The notes under the pieces were generated by a model. That model was not told the DNA's origin, did not search any database, and saw nothing but the letters and a program-made list of their open reading frames with translations. A DNA stretch of 64,000 nucleotides from NVTR01 sp036479015 (GTDB lineage Bacteria > Pseudomonadota > Alphaproteobacteria > Rhodobacterales > Rhodobacteraceae): NCBI GenBank assembly GCA_036479015.1, contig JAZGFB010000018.1, positions 62,001-126,000 on the forward strand. The letters are read 5' to 3'. The position numbers and the translations under genes are program-made. Below are positions 10,366 to 19,296 of the stretch, piece after piece; position 1 is the stretch's first letter, and every line of letters begins with the position of its first letter.

Positions 10366-11427
10366 TCAGCCGCCAAATGCCGCCACCATATCGGCCACAT
10401 CCTGTTCAGTTGTTGACCAGCTGCAAACCATCCGCGCGTGTAGAATTTCGTCTGCATCACCTTGCATGGGCGTGTCATAGGGGGCCATTGAATATTTAGC
10501 GCCCGCCGCCTGCGCCTGTCGATGTTGCGCCCTTGTTGCTTGCATGAATACGATATTAGCTTGGACAGATTGCGTGACTTTCACGCCGGCAATTTTATTC
10601 AGACCAGCACTTAACTGCTGCGCCCGCAGGTTGGCCGCGCGCGCTGTTTTCAGCCACAAATCATCGCCTAAATAGGCATCCATCTGCGCCGACAAAAACC
10701 GGTGCTTTGAAAACAAATGCCCGCCGCGCTTGCGCCGCAACTGAAGTTCCCAGGCCTTTTTCGGGTTGAACAGTACCACTGCCTCTACCCCCATCAGGCC
10801 ATTTTTGGTGCCACCAAATGACAAAACATCCACACCTGATTTCCAACTTGCCTGGGCCGGGGAACAGCCCAAATGCGCCACTGCATTTGCAAACCGCGCC
10901 CCGTCCAGATGAACCGGCAGAGTGTTGGCACGGGCAACAGCCGTGATCGCGGCCAGCTCTTCACATGAATAGACCGTGCCTGCCTCGGTTGTGTTGGTCA
11001 GCGAAACCGCCCCGCGCTGATAGGTGTGCACGTCACCCTTGGGCGTAGCTTTGACAGCATTTTCCAACTGCCCTGGGGTGATCTTCCCGTCATCGCTGTT
11101 GATCCCAACCAGCCTGGCCCCGCTGGTGTAAAACTCTGGCGCGCCGCATTCATCGGCTTGGATATGGCTGTGTTGGTGGCAATAAATTGCATGCCACGGC
11201 TCAACCAATGTGGCCAGCGACACTGCGTTGGCCGCGCTGCCAGTGGCCACCAGAAAAACCTCGGCGTCAGGCGCTTCAAACACCTCACGAAACCGGGCGC
11301 TTACCCTGTCCATGATGGCGTCATCGCCATATGACGCGGCGTGGCCGGTGTTTGCCTGTACCAGCGCATCCATCACCAAAGGGTGCACACCAGAACAGTT
11401 GTCAGAGGCAAAGTTCATTGGTTTCAT
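10366..11427 (-). CDS. ltaE: Low-specificity L-threonine aldolase
   Basis: PLP enzyme that cleaves L-threonine or allo-threonine to glycine and acetaldehyde. The protein is 353 aa with fold-type I features: LDGARFANA around 174-182 (the Asp binds the pyridine nitrogen) and the Schiff-base lysine K208 in SFGGTKNG. The start overlaps the ycgN stop by four bases (ATGA), so it is the last gene of the maoC-like/ribF/ycgN/ltaE run. Confidence 0.93.
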   Translation of the reverse strand: MKPMNFASDNCSGVHPLVMDALVQANTGHAASYGDDAIMDRVSARFREVFEAPDAEVFLVATGSAANAVSLATLVEPWHAIYCHQHSHIQADECGAPEFYTSGARLVGINSDDGKITPGQLENAVKATPKGDVHTYQRGAVSLTNTTEAGTVYSCEELAAITAVARANTLPVHLDGARFANAVAHLGCSPAQASWKSGVDVLSFGGTKNGLMGVEAVVLFNPKKAWELQLRRKRGGHLFSKHRFLSAQMDAYLGDDLWLKTARAANLRAQQLSAGLNKIAGVKVTQSVQANIVFMQATRAQHRQAQAAGAKYSMAPYDTPMQGDADEILHARMVCSWSTTEQDVADMVAAFGG

Positions 11428-11888
11428 TCCTCAATCTGGTAGTTTTCCCAATCGTCTTCATCGACTTCAAATTCCGGTATCGTCCAGCCCTTGACCGAAA
11501 TTCCAGCGTCATGGACCGACCTGTCATTTTTTGAAATCAAGGGATGCCAGTCAAACAGTGGCTTACCCTCCCACAGCAGGCGATAGGCGCAGGTGCCCGG
11601 TATCCAATGCAGGTGATCCGTCAGGTTAGCAGGTGTCAGAAATATACACTCGGGAACAAATTGGCGTCGGTTTTCGTACTGCCCGCATTGGCAGCTTTCA
11701 CCATCCAAAAGACGGCACGCAACACGGGTTAATGCAATTTCGCCAGTGTCCGGGTCTTCCAGCTTATTCAGGCAACACCGCCCACAGCCATCGCACAATG
11801 CTTCCCATTCCTGTGGTGTCAAATTGTTAAATTTGACCGTCTCCCAGAAATTGGGCCTTAGGCCGTCTGATTGCGTGGTTTTTCCCAT
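11424..11888 (-). CDS. ycgN: YcgN family cysteine-cluster protein
   Basis: A 154-aa UPF0260 protein. The signature CDGCGRCCLNKLED gives Cys at 32, 35, 38 and 39. Further cysteines sit near 58, 66, 68, 81 (VPEC) and 100 (PGTC). Such a set suggests a zinc or iron-sulfur site, but the function of the family is not established. Translationally coupled to ltaE downstream, and only six bases after ribF. Confidence 0.9.
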   Translation of the reverse strand: MGKTTQSDGLRPNFWETVKFNNLTPQEWEALCDGCGRCCLNKLEDPDTGEIALTRVACRLLDGESCQCGQYENRRQFVPECIFLTPANLTDHLHWIPGTCAYRLLWEGKPLFDWHPLISKNDRSVHDAGISVKGWTIPEFEVDEDDWENYQIEE

Positions 11889-11894
11889 AGCAGC

Positions 11895-12833
11895 CTAAAC
11901 CACCGCCAATATGGTGCGGGCCCTGGCGCAGTCTTGATCCATCTGGGCAACCAACGCATCCAGCCCGTCAAATTTTTCTTCCGGGCGCAGGTATTCAACA
12001 AATGCAATCGACAGATGCTCGCCATACAAATCGCCGGAAAAATCGAAAATAAAGGTTTCAAGGTTGGGTTTGTTTTCACCGAACATCGGACGAATGCCAA
12101 CCGAGGCCGCCCCATTATAAACCCCCTTATGGGGCCCGGTCAGCACGTCAACCTTGACGGCGTAAATGCCAAATTTTGGCGGATGCAGCCGGTTGACCGA
12201 CATGTTTGCCGTTGGGTACCCCAACTCTCGCCCGCGCTGGTCGCCGCCTAAAACTTCGCCGTCGATCCGGTGCCAATGGCCCAGCATTGTCGCGGCTTCC
12301 TGTGGCTTGCCATCAGCCAGCGCATTTCGGATCGCAGTGGAAGACACCTCCAAGCCGTCATTTTTGACCAGCTCAGCAACGGTCACCCCAAAACCCATTG
12401 CTTCCCCATAGGTTTTCAGCATTTCAACGGTGCCACCCCGGTTCTTGCCAAACTGAAAATCAGAACCGACCACAACATGGCTTAGGCCCAACCCATCAGT
12501 CAGAACCTCCTGCGCAAACTGTTTGGCCGTCAGGTTTGCCAGCACGGCGTCAAAACCCAGCTGGTACAGCCGATCCACCTGCAATTTTTCCAGACGGTGC
12601 GCCCGGGTTTCAGCGTTCATCAGCCGAAAAGGCGCAGCGTCAGCATTGAAATATTCGCGCGGGTGCGGCTCAAACGTGACAATCCCCAGGGGGGCCCCGG
12701 ATTTTTGTGCATGGCTGCGGGCAATATCAATGACCGATTGATGCCCCATATGGACGCCGTCAAAATTTCCGATCGCAGCGCAGGCACCACGGTCGTCGCT
12801 TTTCAGGCCGCTCCAAAATGATAATGTTCGCAT
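11895..12833 (-). CDS. ribF: Bifunctional riboflavin kinase/FMN adenylyltransferase
   Basis: Converts riboflavin to FMN and FAD. The protein is 312 aa: an N-terminal nucleotidyltransferase domain with NFDGVHMGH (residues 23-31) and TAIRNALADG, then the flavokinase domain with GRELGYPTANM and YNGAASVGIRPMF. Start ATG 12833 (MRTLSFWSG) matches relatives; the longer open frame to 12902 would run into the maoC-like gene. No FMN riboswitch-like leader was recognised. Confidence 0.97.
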   Translation of the reverse strand: MRTLSFWSGLKSDDRGACAAIGNFDGVHMGHQSVIDIARSHAQKSGAPLGIVTFEPHPREYFNADAAPFRLMNAETRAHRLEKLQVDRLYQLGFDAVLANLTAKQFAQEVLTDGLGLSHVVVGSDFQFGKNRGGTVEMLKTYGEAMGFGVTVAELVKNDGLEVSSTAIRNALADGKPQEAATMLGHWHRIDGEVLGGDQRGRELGYPTANMSVNRLHPPKFGIYAVKVDVLTGPHKGVYNGAASVGIRPMFGENKPNLETFIFDFSGDLYGEHLSIAFVEYLRPEEKFDGLDALVAQMDQDCARARTILAVV

Positions 12834-12861
12834 ATTGCCCCATGACGGGGCCGTGCCCGTG

Positions 12862-13308
12862 CTAGTCGAATTTTCGGCTTGGCGCCAGAACCAGCGCCTC
12901 ACCCTTTAGCACAACCGTATCGCCCACAGCGCAATGACAATCAAGCGTGACGCGCCGCCGCGAATGATCAATTTCGCGCACCTCTACCTGGGCAAACACC
13001 ATGTCGCCCGGGCGCACCGGGGCCAGAAATTTCAACGTCTGCCCCAGGTAAACCGTGCCATGGCCTGGCAGTTGCTCACCTATCACCGCCGAAATTAGCC
13101 CAGCCGTCAGCATGCCATGGGCAATGCGGCCTTCAAAAATGGTGTCGCGGGCATATTCATCGTCCAGATGCACCGGGTTGTGGTCGGTTGATATTTCGGC
13201 AAAAAGTTCAATATCCCGGTCAGTTACCTGTTTACGCAGGCTGCGAGCCATGCCGATTTCAAGCTCTTCAATGCAGATCGTTCCACGGGGCATATTATCC
13301 AGCATCAC
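12862..13308 (-). CDS. MaoC-like (R)-specific enoyl-CoA hydratase family protein
   Basis: A 148-aa hot-dog fold protein. It has the R-hydratase motif with catalytic Asp42 and His47 (STDHNPVHLDD) and GRIAHGML. Members hydrate trans-2-enoyl-CoA; the physiological substrate is not deducible here. Two adjacent ATG codons (13308 and 13305) are equally good starts. It heads a probable operon with ribF, ycgN and ltaE. Confidence 0.9.
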   Translation of the reverse strand: MMLDNMPRGTICIEELEIGMARSLRKQVTDRDIELFAEISTDHNPVHLDDEYARDTIFEGRIAHGMLTAGLISAVIGEQLPGHGTVYLGQTLKFLAPVRPGDMVFAQVEVREIDHSRRRVTLDCHCAVGDTVVLKGEALVLAPSRKFD

Positions 13309-13360
13309 TTTAGAATCCTGTCAGAATTGTTGCAGCGCAGCATAGCGATGTGGCACCACT

Positions 13361-13390
13361 CTAGCAATCCATCAGGTAATAAATTGTCAA
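13361..13390 (-). promoter_or_regulatory. Candidate promoter for the maoC-like/ribF/ycgN/ltaE operon
   Basis: On the minus strand a perfect TTGACA (13390-13385) is followed, after 18 bases, by TGCTAG (13366-13361), about 55 bases before the maoC-like start. A small inverted repeat AAAATT-ACC-AATTTT lies just upstream. The -35 match is strong; the -10 is poor. Confidence 0.4.
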
Positions 13391-13441
13391 CTCAAAGCAA
13401 AAATTGGTAATTTTGTTACTTAGGCGATGGCGTACCCTTGC

Positions 13442-14317
13442 TTAGCGCAGCCTGGAAATGGCCATGGTCGGGCTGATTTGCTCGCGCTCAAAGTAGCGTG
13501 CCATCATATTTTCATCCGGGGCATCCGGATCATCGCCAAATTCCCCCGCCGCCAAGCCGCCGGTGATGAAAAGCGTATCAAAGCCTTCGTTCAAGCCGCC
13601 CAAAACATCGGTGCGAATGCCGTCACCGATACACAGAACCCGATCATCAGACACTGGGCGCATACCCGCCACGCGGTTGCGCGCCAAATCATAAATTGGC
13701 GGATGCGGCTTGCCAAAATACAGGCTTTGCCCGCCCATTTCAGTATACAATGCAGCAACAGCACCGGCGCAATAAATACGGTTCTCACCGTAATCCACCT
13801 GCAGATCAGGGTTAGTGCACAACATAACCAGCCCCTTTTGCTTGGCATATAGCAAAGTGGCGCGGTAATCTTCTGGGGTTTCGCTCAGATCGTCAAACAA
13901 CCCGGTGCAGATAATACCCTCGGCCTGTTCAAGCGGCACTTTGCGAATATCCCCTGGGCCCAGTTCCGGGTCCAGATCGTCAAAGAAACTGTGGTCCTTT
14001 TCCGGGCCAAGATGGTACACATTTTTGCCAGCTAAACCCGCCAGCATCCCAGCCTGTGACGCATCGCCCGACGATGTGACAGCGTCATAGGCATCCGTTG
14101 GCACACCGATTGTGTCAAGCTGGGCAGTCACCGATCCACGGGGCCTGGGCGCATTGGTCAACAATACCACAATACCCCCGCCACGGCGGTATTGCTGCAA
14201 AGCTTTTACAGCATCGGGAAACGGGCGCACACCGTTGTGCAGGCAACCCCACAGGTCAACATATAGCGCGTCATAGCGGCCCTGGATATCTGCAAGCGAT
14301 GTGATCAACCGTGTCAT
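13442..14317 (-). CDS. HAD-superfamily class IIA hydrolase (TIGR01459-type)
   Basis: A 291-aa phosphatase-like protein. HAD motif I is DLWGCLHNG (about residues 21-29), with Trp in place of the second Asp, as in this alphaproteobacterial subgroup. Motif II is LLTNAPRP near 53-60, motif III lysine is in LYFGKPHPP, and motif IV is CIGDGIRTDVLGG. These resemble pyridoxal-phosphate or NagD-type phosphatases. The substrate is unknown. It is separated from the maoC-like gene by about 130 bases that hold a promoter candidate. Confidence 0.85.
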   Translation of the reverse strand: MTRLITSLADIQGRYDALYVDLWGCLHNGVRPFPDAVKALQQYRRGGGIVVLLTNAPRPRGSVTAQLDTIGVPTDAYDAVTSSGDASQAGMLAGLAGKNVYHLGPEKDHSFFDDLDPELGPGDIRKVPLEQAEGIICTGLFDDLSETPEDYRATLLYAKQKGLVMLCTNPDLQVDYGENRIYCAGAVAALYTEMGGQSLYFGKPHPPIYDLARNRVAGMRPVSDDRVLCIGDGIRTDVLGGLNEGFDTLFITGGLAAGEFGDDPDAPDENMMARYFEREQISPTMAISRLR

Positions 14318-14377
14318 TCTTTACCTATTCCAATGTGGTAGTTTGTTGCACTGATCGCCCATCAGCCACTATGAGAC

Positions 14378-15298
14378 CTAATATTTCAGGTTTGGCACGA
14401 TCTGCTTTTTGCGGCTCATGACACCGGGTAATACCACACTGTCCCCTGACACCTGAACACCGAATGAATTTTCAGCAATTGCCTTTACCACATCATTGGG
14501 AACCAACAGCGTGGCCTGTTCGTTCAGGATATCAACCACAAACAACAGCACCTGATCACAACCTTCATCTGCGGCCAATCCGGGCATCGCTGCCATCAGA
14601 TCTGCCTGGCGGTCCAATGCAATCGCCGGGGCCGTGGTTTCCAGAACTGAAACCCGCAGCTTTTTGCCGTCAACCTCAAATATCTTGCTGTCCATTTTCA
14701 ACAGCTCAACATCAGAAAACGCTGACACATCCGATTTGGCGGTGAACATTTCGCTGGCATATGCCGACAGATCAATGCCCAGCTCGCCCGCCAGCCGCTC
14801 GGCCAGCGCCCGGTCTGTGGGCGTGGTGGTGGGCGAGCGGAATTCAAGCGTATCTGACAATATACAAGACAGCATCAGCCCCTTGATGGCATCCGGCATC
14901 TTATCCATATCGCGCCCGATCAGCCAGCCCATGACGGTGGCGGTGGCGGCGACGGGGCGAATGGTAAATTTGATCGGCCCCTTGGTTTTTAACCCACCTG
15001 ACAACTGGTGGTGATCAATCACTTCGGCGATATTGGTGTCGTTGATATTGCTTGGCAGCTCACCGGGGTTGTTGGTGTCCACCAGCACAACTTCGTCAGC
15101 CTCGCTCAGCGTCCCCAGCGTGGCGGGCATGGCCACATTCCAACGTTCCAGCACGAACACAGCTTCTGTGTTTGGCGGCTCCAACACAAAGGCCTGGGCC
15201 TTTTTGCCCTGAACTTCATTCAGGTACCATTCCCAGATCAAAGCAGAACAGGTGGCGTCAGTGTCGGGGCCTTTATGGCCGAAAATTTTGATGGTCAT
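14378..15298 (-). CDS. ppaC: Manganese-dependent inorganic pyrophosphatase (family II)
   Basis: Hydrolyses pyrophosphate to phosphate. It is a DHH-family protein of 306 aa with the GHKGPDTDATCSA motif (His8, Asp12, Asp14), VDTNNP (Asp74), DHH at 95-97, and the C-terminal DHHA2 substrate domain ending SRKKQIVP. Start ATG 15298 (MTIKIFGHKG) is fixed by the position of motif I, which is always close to the N-terminus; the open frame extends to 15376 without support. Confidence 0.96.
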   Translation of the reverse strand: MTIKIFGHKGPDTDATCSALIWEWYLNEVQGKKAQAFVLEPPNTEAVFVLERWNVAMPATLGTLSEADEVVLVDTNNPGELPSNINDTNIAEVIDHHQLSGGLKTKGPIKFTIRPVAATATVMGWLIGRDMDKMPDAIKGLMLSCILSDTLEFRSPTTTPTDRALAERLAGELGIDLSAYASEMFTAKSDVSAFSDVELLKMDSKIFEVDGKKLRVSVLETTAPAIALDRQADLMAAMPGLAADEGCDQVLLFVVDILNEQATLLVPNDVVKAIAENSFGVQVSGDSVVLPGVMSRKKQIVPNLKY

Positions 15299-15391
15299 GG
15301 GGTTTTCCGTGCATTGGGGTTTTGTTTTGCGCATCTTATAGGGGGGCAGGGGCGGCTTGTCACCCACTGGCAGCACGGATATTCTGCGCAG

Positions 15392-16039
15392 ATGTCCAAA
15401 CCCAAAGAAACTGATCTATACCCGCCGGTTAAGGCCTTTTTGCAAGGTCAAGGCTATGAGGTGAAGGCCGAAATAGGCGCGGTTGATGTCATGGCCATAC
15501 GCGGTGATGATGACCCGGTTATTGTTGAGCTGAAAACAGGGTTTTCCCTGTCGCTGTTCCATCAGGCGGTGGACCGTCAAGGCGTCACCGATGACGTCTA
15601 TATCTGCGTGCCCCGTGGCACCGGCAAGGTGTTTGCCAAAGCGCTCAAGGACAACACCCGCCTGTGCCGCCGCCTTGGGGTTGGCTTGCTAACGGCGCGC
15701 CTGCGCGACGGGTTTGTGCAGGCCCATTGCGACCCCGCCCCCTATCGGCCGGTAAAATCAGCGCGGCGCAAAGGCCAGCTGCTGCGCGAATTTCAACGCC
15801 GGGTTGGCGACCCGAACGCTGGCGGGCAAACCCGTGTCGGGCTGGTGACAGCGTATCGGCAAGACGCGATGCTATGCGCGGGGTTTCTGGCGGAAAATGG
15901 CGCCAGCAAAGGCGCAGTTGTGGCCGCTGCCACCGGCGTCCCCACCGCCACTCGGATCATGGCAGCGGATCATTATGGCTGGTTCGAACGGGCGGGCCGG
16001 GGCGTGTATCAGCTGACGGCTAAGGGGCTAAAGGGCTAA
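15392..16039 (+). CDS. DUF2161 family putative PD-(D/E)xK phosphodiesterase
   Basis: A 215-aa protein. The N-terminal half carries a nuclease-like core: Glu27 and Asp32 in AEIGAVDVMAIRG, then Glu46-x-Lys48 in VIVELKTGFSL, which matches a PD-(D/E)xK active site. The C-terminal part (AVVAAATGVPTATRIMAADHYGWFERAGRGVYQLT) looks like a winged helix. Start ATG 15392 (MSKPKETDLY) is far better than the upstream frame to 15008, which overlaps ppaC. Widespread in Rhodobacterales; no biological role is known to me. Confidence 0.8.
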   Translation: MSKPKETDLYPPVKAFLQGQGYEVKAEIGAVDVMAIRGDDDPVIVELKTGFSLSLFHQAVDRQGVTDDVYICVPRGTGKVFAKALKDNTRLCRRLGVGLLTARLRDGFVQAHCDPAPYRPVKSARRKGQLLREFQRRVGDPNAGGQTRVGLVTAYRQDAMLCAGFLAENGASKGAVVAAATGVPTATRIMAADHYGWFERAGRGVYQLTAKGLKG

Positions 16040-16048
16040 TAAATATGT

Positions 16049-16897
16049 CTATTCGGCTGTCAGACCACCCTGAATTAACAGTGTATCACCGTCGACGTCG
16101 CCCTCGGCCCAAAATGTCGCGCCGACCGCTACCGCGTTCACGCCGTAAAAGCCGCCCGTCAACCCAGTTTCGGCAATGGTGACTGTAGGGCCAGGAACCG
16201 GGGTGAAGGCGATGCTGAGATCGGTATTGAATTTGTTACCGCTGATATTTGGGGTGCCAGCCGGGTTGATGGTGATGATGGAGTCTGGAAAGGATGTGAG
16301 GTTTCCTCCGCCTGCAGGATCGTGTGAGACATTCATCGTACCGGTTATTGTCTGGGTACCAAAGACTGCATTCAGAGTAACGGGGCCGCCGCCGTATCCG
16401 TTTTGCTCATTAATAAATACACCAATAGATGCTTCGCCCGTAAAGGTTGCGTTGCCTCCTGCGGTGGCAGGGTTAATCTGGGTCGGGTCAGTTTCATAAC
16501 CAAAAACAAAGCTACCAACATTTTGATACCCAGTGCCCACGAAGTCTTGAAAAAACGCCAACTGCACCACGTTCGCTGAAGAACTATCAAAGAAAAACGA
16601 CGCGCCGACCTGTTCGTACCTATTCGCGACACTATTCCAGGTAAGGACATAGTTCTTATGGTTCTGGGCGATATAGACGGTGTTTCCGTCGTCTGAAATC
16701 GAAAACCCTATGGTTTGATCTTTCAGGCTCTGGGTCCCGTCGACTTCGACATATCGTTTTACATCTTGGACCGGAAATGAATCCCCGTTAGCCAGAACAT
16801 CACCCGGTTGCGCATAACGCGGGCCACCCCCCGAACTGGAACCACAGCCAGATACGGCCAGTGCCGTGCAAATAAGCGCACTGCTCGTGAATTTCAT
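16049..16897 (-). CDS. TbpB-like surface lipoprotein (transferrin-binding-protein-like beta-barrel)
   Basis: A 282-aa predicted lipoprotein. The signal peptide ends in the lipobox VSGC (acylated Cys18), followed by a Gly/Ser-rich linker. The rest is beta-rich with many Gly/Asn/Thr turns. The C-terminal segment from about residue 248 (GGFYGVNAVAVGATFWAEGD) matches the GxFYGxxAxxxGGxF-type signature of the TbpB/factor-H-binding-protein eight-stranded barrel. Family members are exported and displayed on the outer membrane, often with a Slam translocon, which is not encoded nearby. The ligand is unknown. The gene is convergent with the DUF2161 gene, and groESL lies upstream in the opposite orientation. 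Confidence 0.65.
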   Translation of the reverse strand: MKFTSSALICTALAVSGCGSSSGGGPRYAQPGDVLANGDSFPVQDVKRYVEVDGTQSLKDQTIGFSISDDGNTVYIAQNHKNYVLTWNSVANRYEQVGASFFFDSSSANVVQLAFFQDFVGTGYQNVGSFVFGYETDPTQINPATAGGNATFTGEASIGVFINEQNGYGGGPVTLNAVFGTQTITGTMNVSHDPAGGGNLTSFPDSIITINPAGTPNISGNKFNTDLSIAFTPVPGPTVTIAETGLTGGFYGVNAVAVGATFWAEGDVDGDTLLIQGGLTAE

Positions 16898-17101
16898 TTT
16901 ATGCTCCAGACACCAAAATAGTTATCAAATACAACGCTGTTATCCCCATTAACCTTTTGTTAGCCAATTGCTGCATCTGGTTGGTGCCGGGCCGGATACA
17001 ATGGGCCATACTTCAGCGCGGGCGGGGCCAGTTCTCGAACAATACTGCCAGTTTCCGGCGCAGCGTGCCTGGCACCCCTGCCAATTACATTTCCGCCCCC
17101 G

Positions 17102-17130
17102 TTGACTCAGCCCACCAACATGCCTAAATC
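17102..17130 (+). promoter_or_regulatory. Candidate promoter of groESL
   Basis: TTGACT at 17102-17107 with a 17-base spacer to TAAATC at 17125-17130, immediately upstream of the CIRCE operator, which would then overlap the transcription start. The -10 match is weak. The rest of 16898-17101 shows no gene or strong structure. Confidence 0.4.
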
Positions 17131-17137
17131 CAGTGCG

Positions 17138-17164
17138 TTATCACTCGACATGCATGAGTGCTAA
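17138..17164 (+). promoter_or_regulatory. CIRCE operator (HrcA-binding site)
   Basis: TTATCACTC, nine bases, GAGTGCTAA: the classical CIRCE inverted repeat (TTAGCACTC-N9-GAGTGCTAA) with one mismatch in the left arm. It lies 34 bases before the groES start. HrcA repression of groESL at normal temperature is the known role of this element. Confidence 0.92.
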
Positions 17165-17198
17165 CAGCAACAGAAACCTGAACGAGGAGCGTTCACAT

Positions 17199-17486
17199 AT
17201 GGCATTCACACCATTACATGACCGTGTCGTGGTTCGTCGCACCGAAGGCGACGAAAAAACTGCTGGCGGGTTGATTATCCCGGATAGCGCAAAAGAAAAG
17301 CCCGCCGAGGGCGAAATTATCTCAGTTGGTGCAGGCGCACGCGACGAAGATGGCAAGCGCGTTTCTATGGACGTCAAAGCCGGGGATAAGATCCTGTTCG
17401 GCAAATGGTCCGGCACTGAAATCACCCTTGAAGGTGAAGAGCTGCTGATCATGAAAGAAAGCGACATCATGGGCATTATTGCCTAG
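17199..17486 (+). CDS. groES: Co-chaperonin GroES
   Basis: The 10-kDa lid of the GroEL chamber, 95 aa. It has the N-terminal FTPLHDRVVVRR, the mobile loop with GGLIIPD, and the C-terminal LLIMKESDIMGI. Start ATG 17199 is preceded by GAGGAG; the longer frame to 17133 would include the CIRCE element and is rejected. groEL follows after 43 bases. Confidence 0.98.
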   Translation: MAFTPLHDRVVVRRTEGDEKTAGGLIIPDSAKEKPAEGEIISVGAGARDEDGKRVSMDVKAGDKILFGKWSGTEITLEGEELLIMKESDIMGIIA

Positions 17487-17529
17487 TCACTTTTGCTAAT
17501 TTTAATTTCGACGACAAGGAGCAAGCATA

Positions 17530-19182
17530 ATGGCTGCTAAAGACGTCAAATTCGGGACAGACGCCCGTAACCGCATGCTGAATGGCGTAAACATTCTGGC
17601 CGACGCGGTAAAAGTCACATTGGGCCCAAAGGGTCGCAACGTGGTTATCGACAAATCCTTTGGCGCACCGCGCATCACCAAAGATGGTGTATCCGTAGCC
17701 AAGGAAATCGAACTGGAAGATAAGTTCGAAAACATGGGCGCGCAGATGGTAAAAGAAGTTGCCAGCCGCACCAATGACGAAGCCGGCGACGGCACAACCA
17801 CTGCAACGATCCTGGCCCAGGCCATCGTTAAAGAGGGCATGAAATCAGTTGCAGCGGGCATGAACCCGATGGATCTGAAGCGCGGCATTGATCTGGCAAC
17901 ATCCAAAGTTGTTGCAAGCATCAAAGCGGCGTCACGCGTTGTCAAAGACAGCGACGAAGTTGCCCAGGTTGGCACAATTTCTGCAAACGGCGAAAGCGCA
18001 ATTGGTCAGCAAATTGCTGATGCAATGCAAAAAGTCGGCAACGAAGGCGTGATCACTGTCGAAGAAAACAAAGGTCTGGAAACAGAAACCGAAGTTGTCG
18101 AAGGCATGCAGTTTGACCGTGGGTACCTGTCACCATACTTTGTGACCAACCCCGACAAAATGCTGGCCGACATGGAAGATTGCCTGGTGCTGCTGCACGA
18201 GAAAAAGCTTTCTTCACTACAGCCAATGGTTCCACTTTTGGAAGCTGTCATTCAGTCGTCCAAGCCGCTGTTGATCATTGCCGAAGATGTTGAGGGCGAA
18301 GCCCTGGCAACCTTGGTTGTGAACAAACTGCGCGGTGGTCTGAAAATCGCGGCTGTTAAGGCCCCGGGTTTTGGTGACCGTCGTAAGGCAATGTTGCAAG
18401 ATCTTGGCATTCTGACCGGTGGTCAGGTTATTTCCGAAGATCTGGGCATGAAGCTTGAAAATGTCACCATGGACATGCTGGGTTCAGCCAAGAAAATCAC
18501 CATCACCAAAGATGAAACAACTGTCATCGACGGCAATGGCGAAAAAGCTGAAATCGAAGCTCGGGTCACACAGATCCGTCAGCAGATCGAAGAAACCACA
18601 TCCGACTATGACCGCGAAAAGCTGCAAGAACGTGTGGCCAAACTGGCCGGCGGTGTTGCTGTTATTCGGGTTGGTGGCATGACTGAGATCGAAGTCAAAG
18701 AACGCAAAGACCGCGTTGACGACGCCCTGAACGCGACCCGTGCGGCCGTGCAAGAAGGCGTTGTTGTTGGTGGCGGTGTTGCCCTGATGCAGGGTGCCAA
18801 GGCTCTGGCTGATGTTAAGGGTGAAAACTCTGATCAGGACGCGGGCGTTGGTATTGTGCGTCGCGCGCTCGAAGCACCACTTCGTCAGATCGCCGAAAAC
18901 GCCGGTGTTGACGGTGCGGTTGTTGCAGGCAAAATTCGTGAAAGCGACGACCCTGCATTTGGCTTTAACGCTCAGACCGAAGAATATGGCGACCTGTTCA
19001 AATCAGGCGTTATTGACCCGGCCAAGGTTGTGCGTACAGCCCTGGAAGACGCGGCATCCATTGCCGGTCTTTTGATCACCACAGAAGCCATGGTTGGCGA
19101 CAAGCCATCCAAAGATGCAGGCGGCGCCGGTGGCGGCATGCCTGACATGGGCGGAATGGGCGGCATGGGCGGCATGATGTAA
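17530..19182 (+). CDS. groEL: Chaperonin GroEL
   Basis: The 60-kDa chaperonin, 550 aa and full length. The ATP-binding GDGTTTATILAQ motif (about 86-97), the apical domain, and the Gly-Gly-Met-rich C-terminal tail (PDMGGMGGMGGMM) are present. AAGGAGCAAGCATA precedes the ATG. An intrinsic terminator follows at 19206. Confidence 0.99.
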   Translation: MAAKDVKFGTDARNRMLNGVNILADAVKVTLGPKGRNVVIDKSFGAPRITKDGVSVAKEIELEDKFENMGAQMVKEVASRTNDEAGDGTTTATILAQAIVKEGMKSVAAGMNPMDLKRGIDLATSKVVASIKAASRVVKDSDEVAQVGTISANGESAIGQQIADAMQKVGNEGVITVEENKGLETETEVVEGMQFDRGYLSPYFVTNPDKMLADMEDCLVLLHEKKLSSLQPMVPLLEAVIQSSKPLLIIAEDVEGEALATLVVNKLRGGLKIAAVKAPGFGDRRKAMLQDLGILTGGQVISEDLGMKLENVTMDMLGSAKKITITKDETTVIDGNGEKAEIEARVTQIRQQIEETTSDYDREKLQERVAKLAGGVAVIRVGGMTEIEVKERKDRVDDALNATRAAVQEGVVVGGGVALMQGAKALADVKGENSDQDAGVGIVRRALEAPLRQIAENAGVDGAVVAGKIRESDDPAFGFNAQTEEYGDLFKSGVIDPAKVVRTALEDAASIAGLLITTEAMVGDKPSKDAGGAGGGMPDMGGMGGMGGMM

Positions 19183-19205
19183 GCCACGCCTGGCTCACGA
19201 CATTG

Positions 19206-19236
19206 AAAAGGGCTCGCATCGCGCGGGCCCTTTTTT
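19206..19236 (+). terminator. Rho-independent terminator of groESL
   Basis: AAAAGGGCTCGC, a five-base loop, then GCGGGCCC and TTTTTT: a GC-rich stem with one G-U pair followed by a T run, 23 bases after the groEL stop. Confidence 0.9.
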
Positions 19237-19296
19237 GTGGGTGGTGTGGGTCCGGCTCACCAGTCGCCCGGGTTCAAGGCACATCGTGCCGCCGGG

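Noticed and set aside
15008..15391. Upstream extension of the DUF2161 gene
   Set aside because: It overlaps ppaC on the other strand and gives a meaningless N-terminus; ATG 15392 matches the family.
19270..19282. GGGTTCAAGGC resembling the T-loop of a tRNA
   Set aside because: The bases after the loop do not pair with those before it, and no cloverleaf can be drawn around it.
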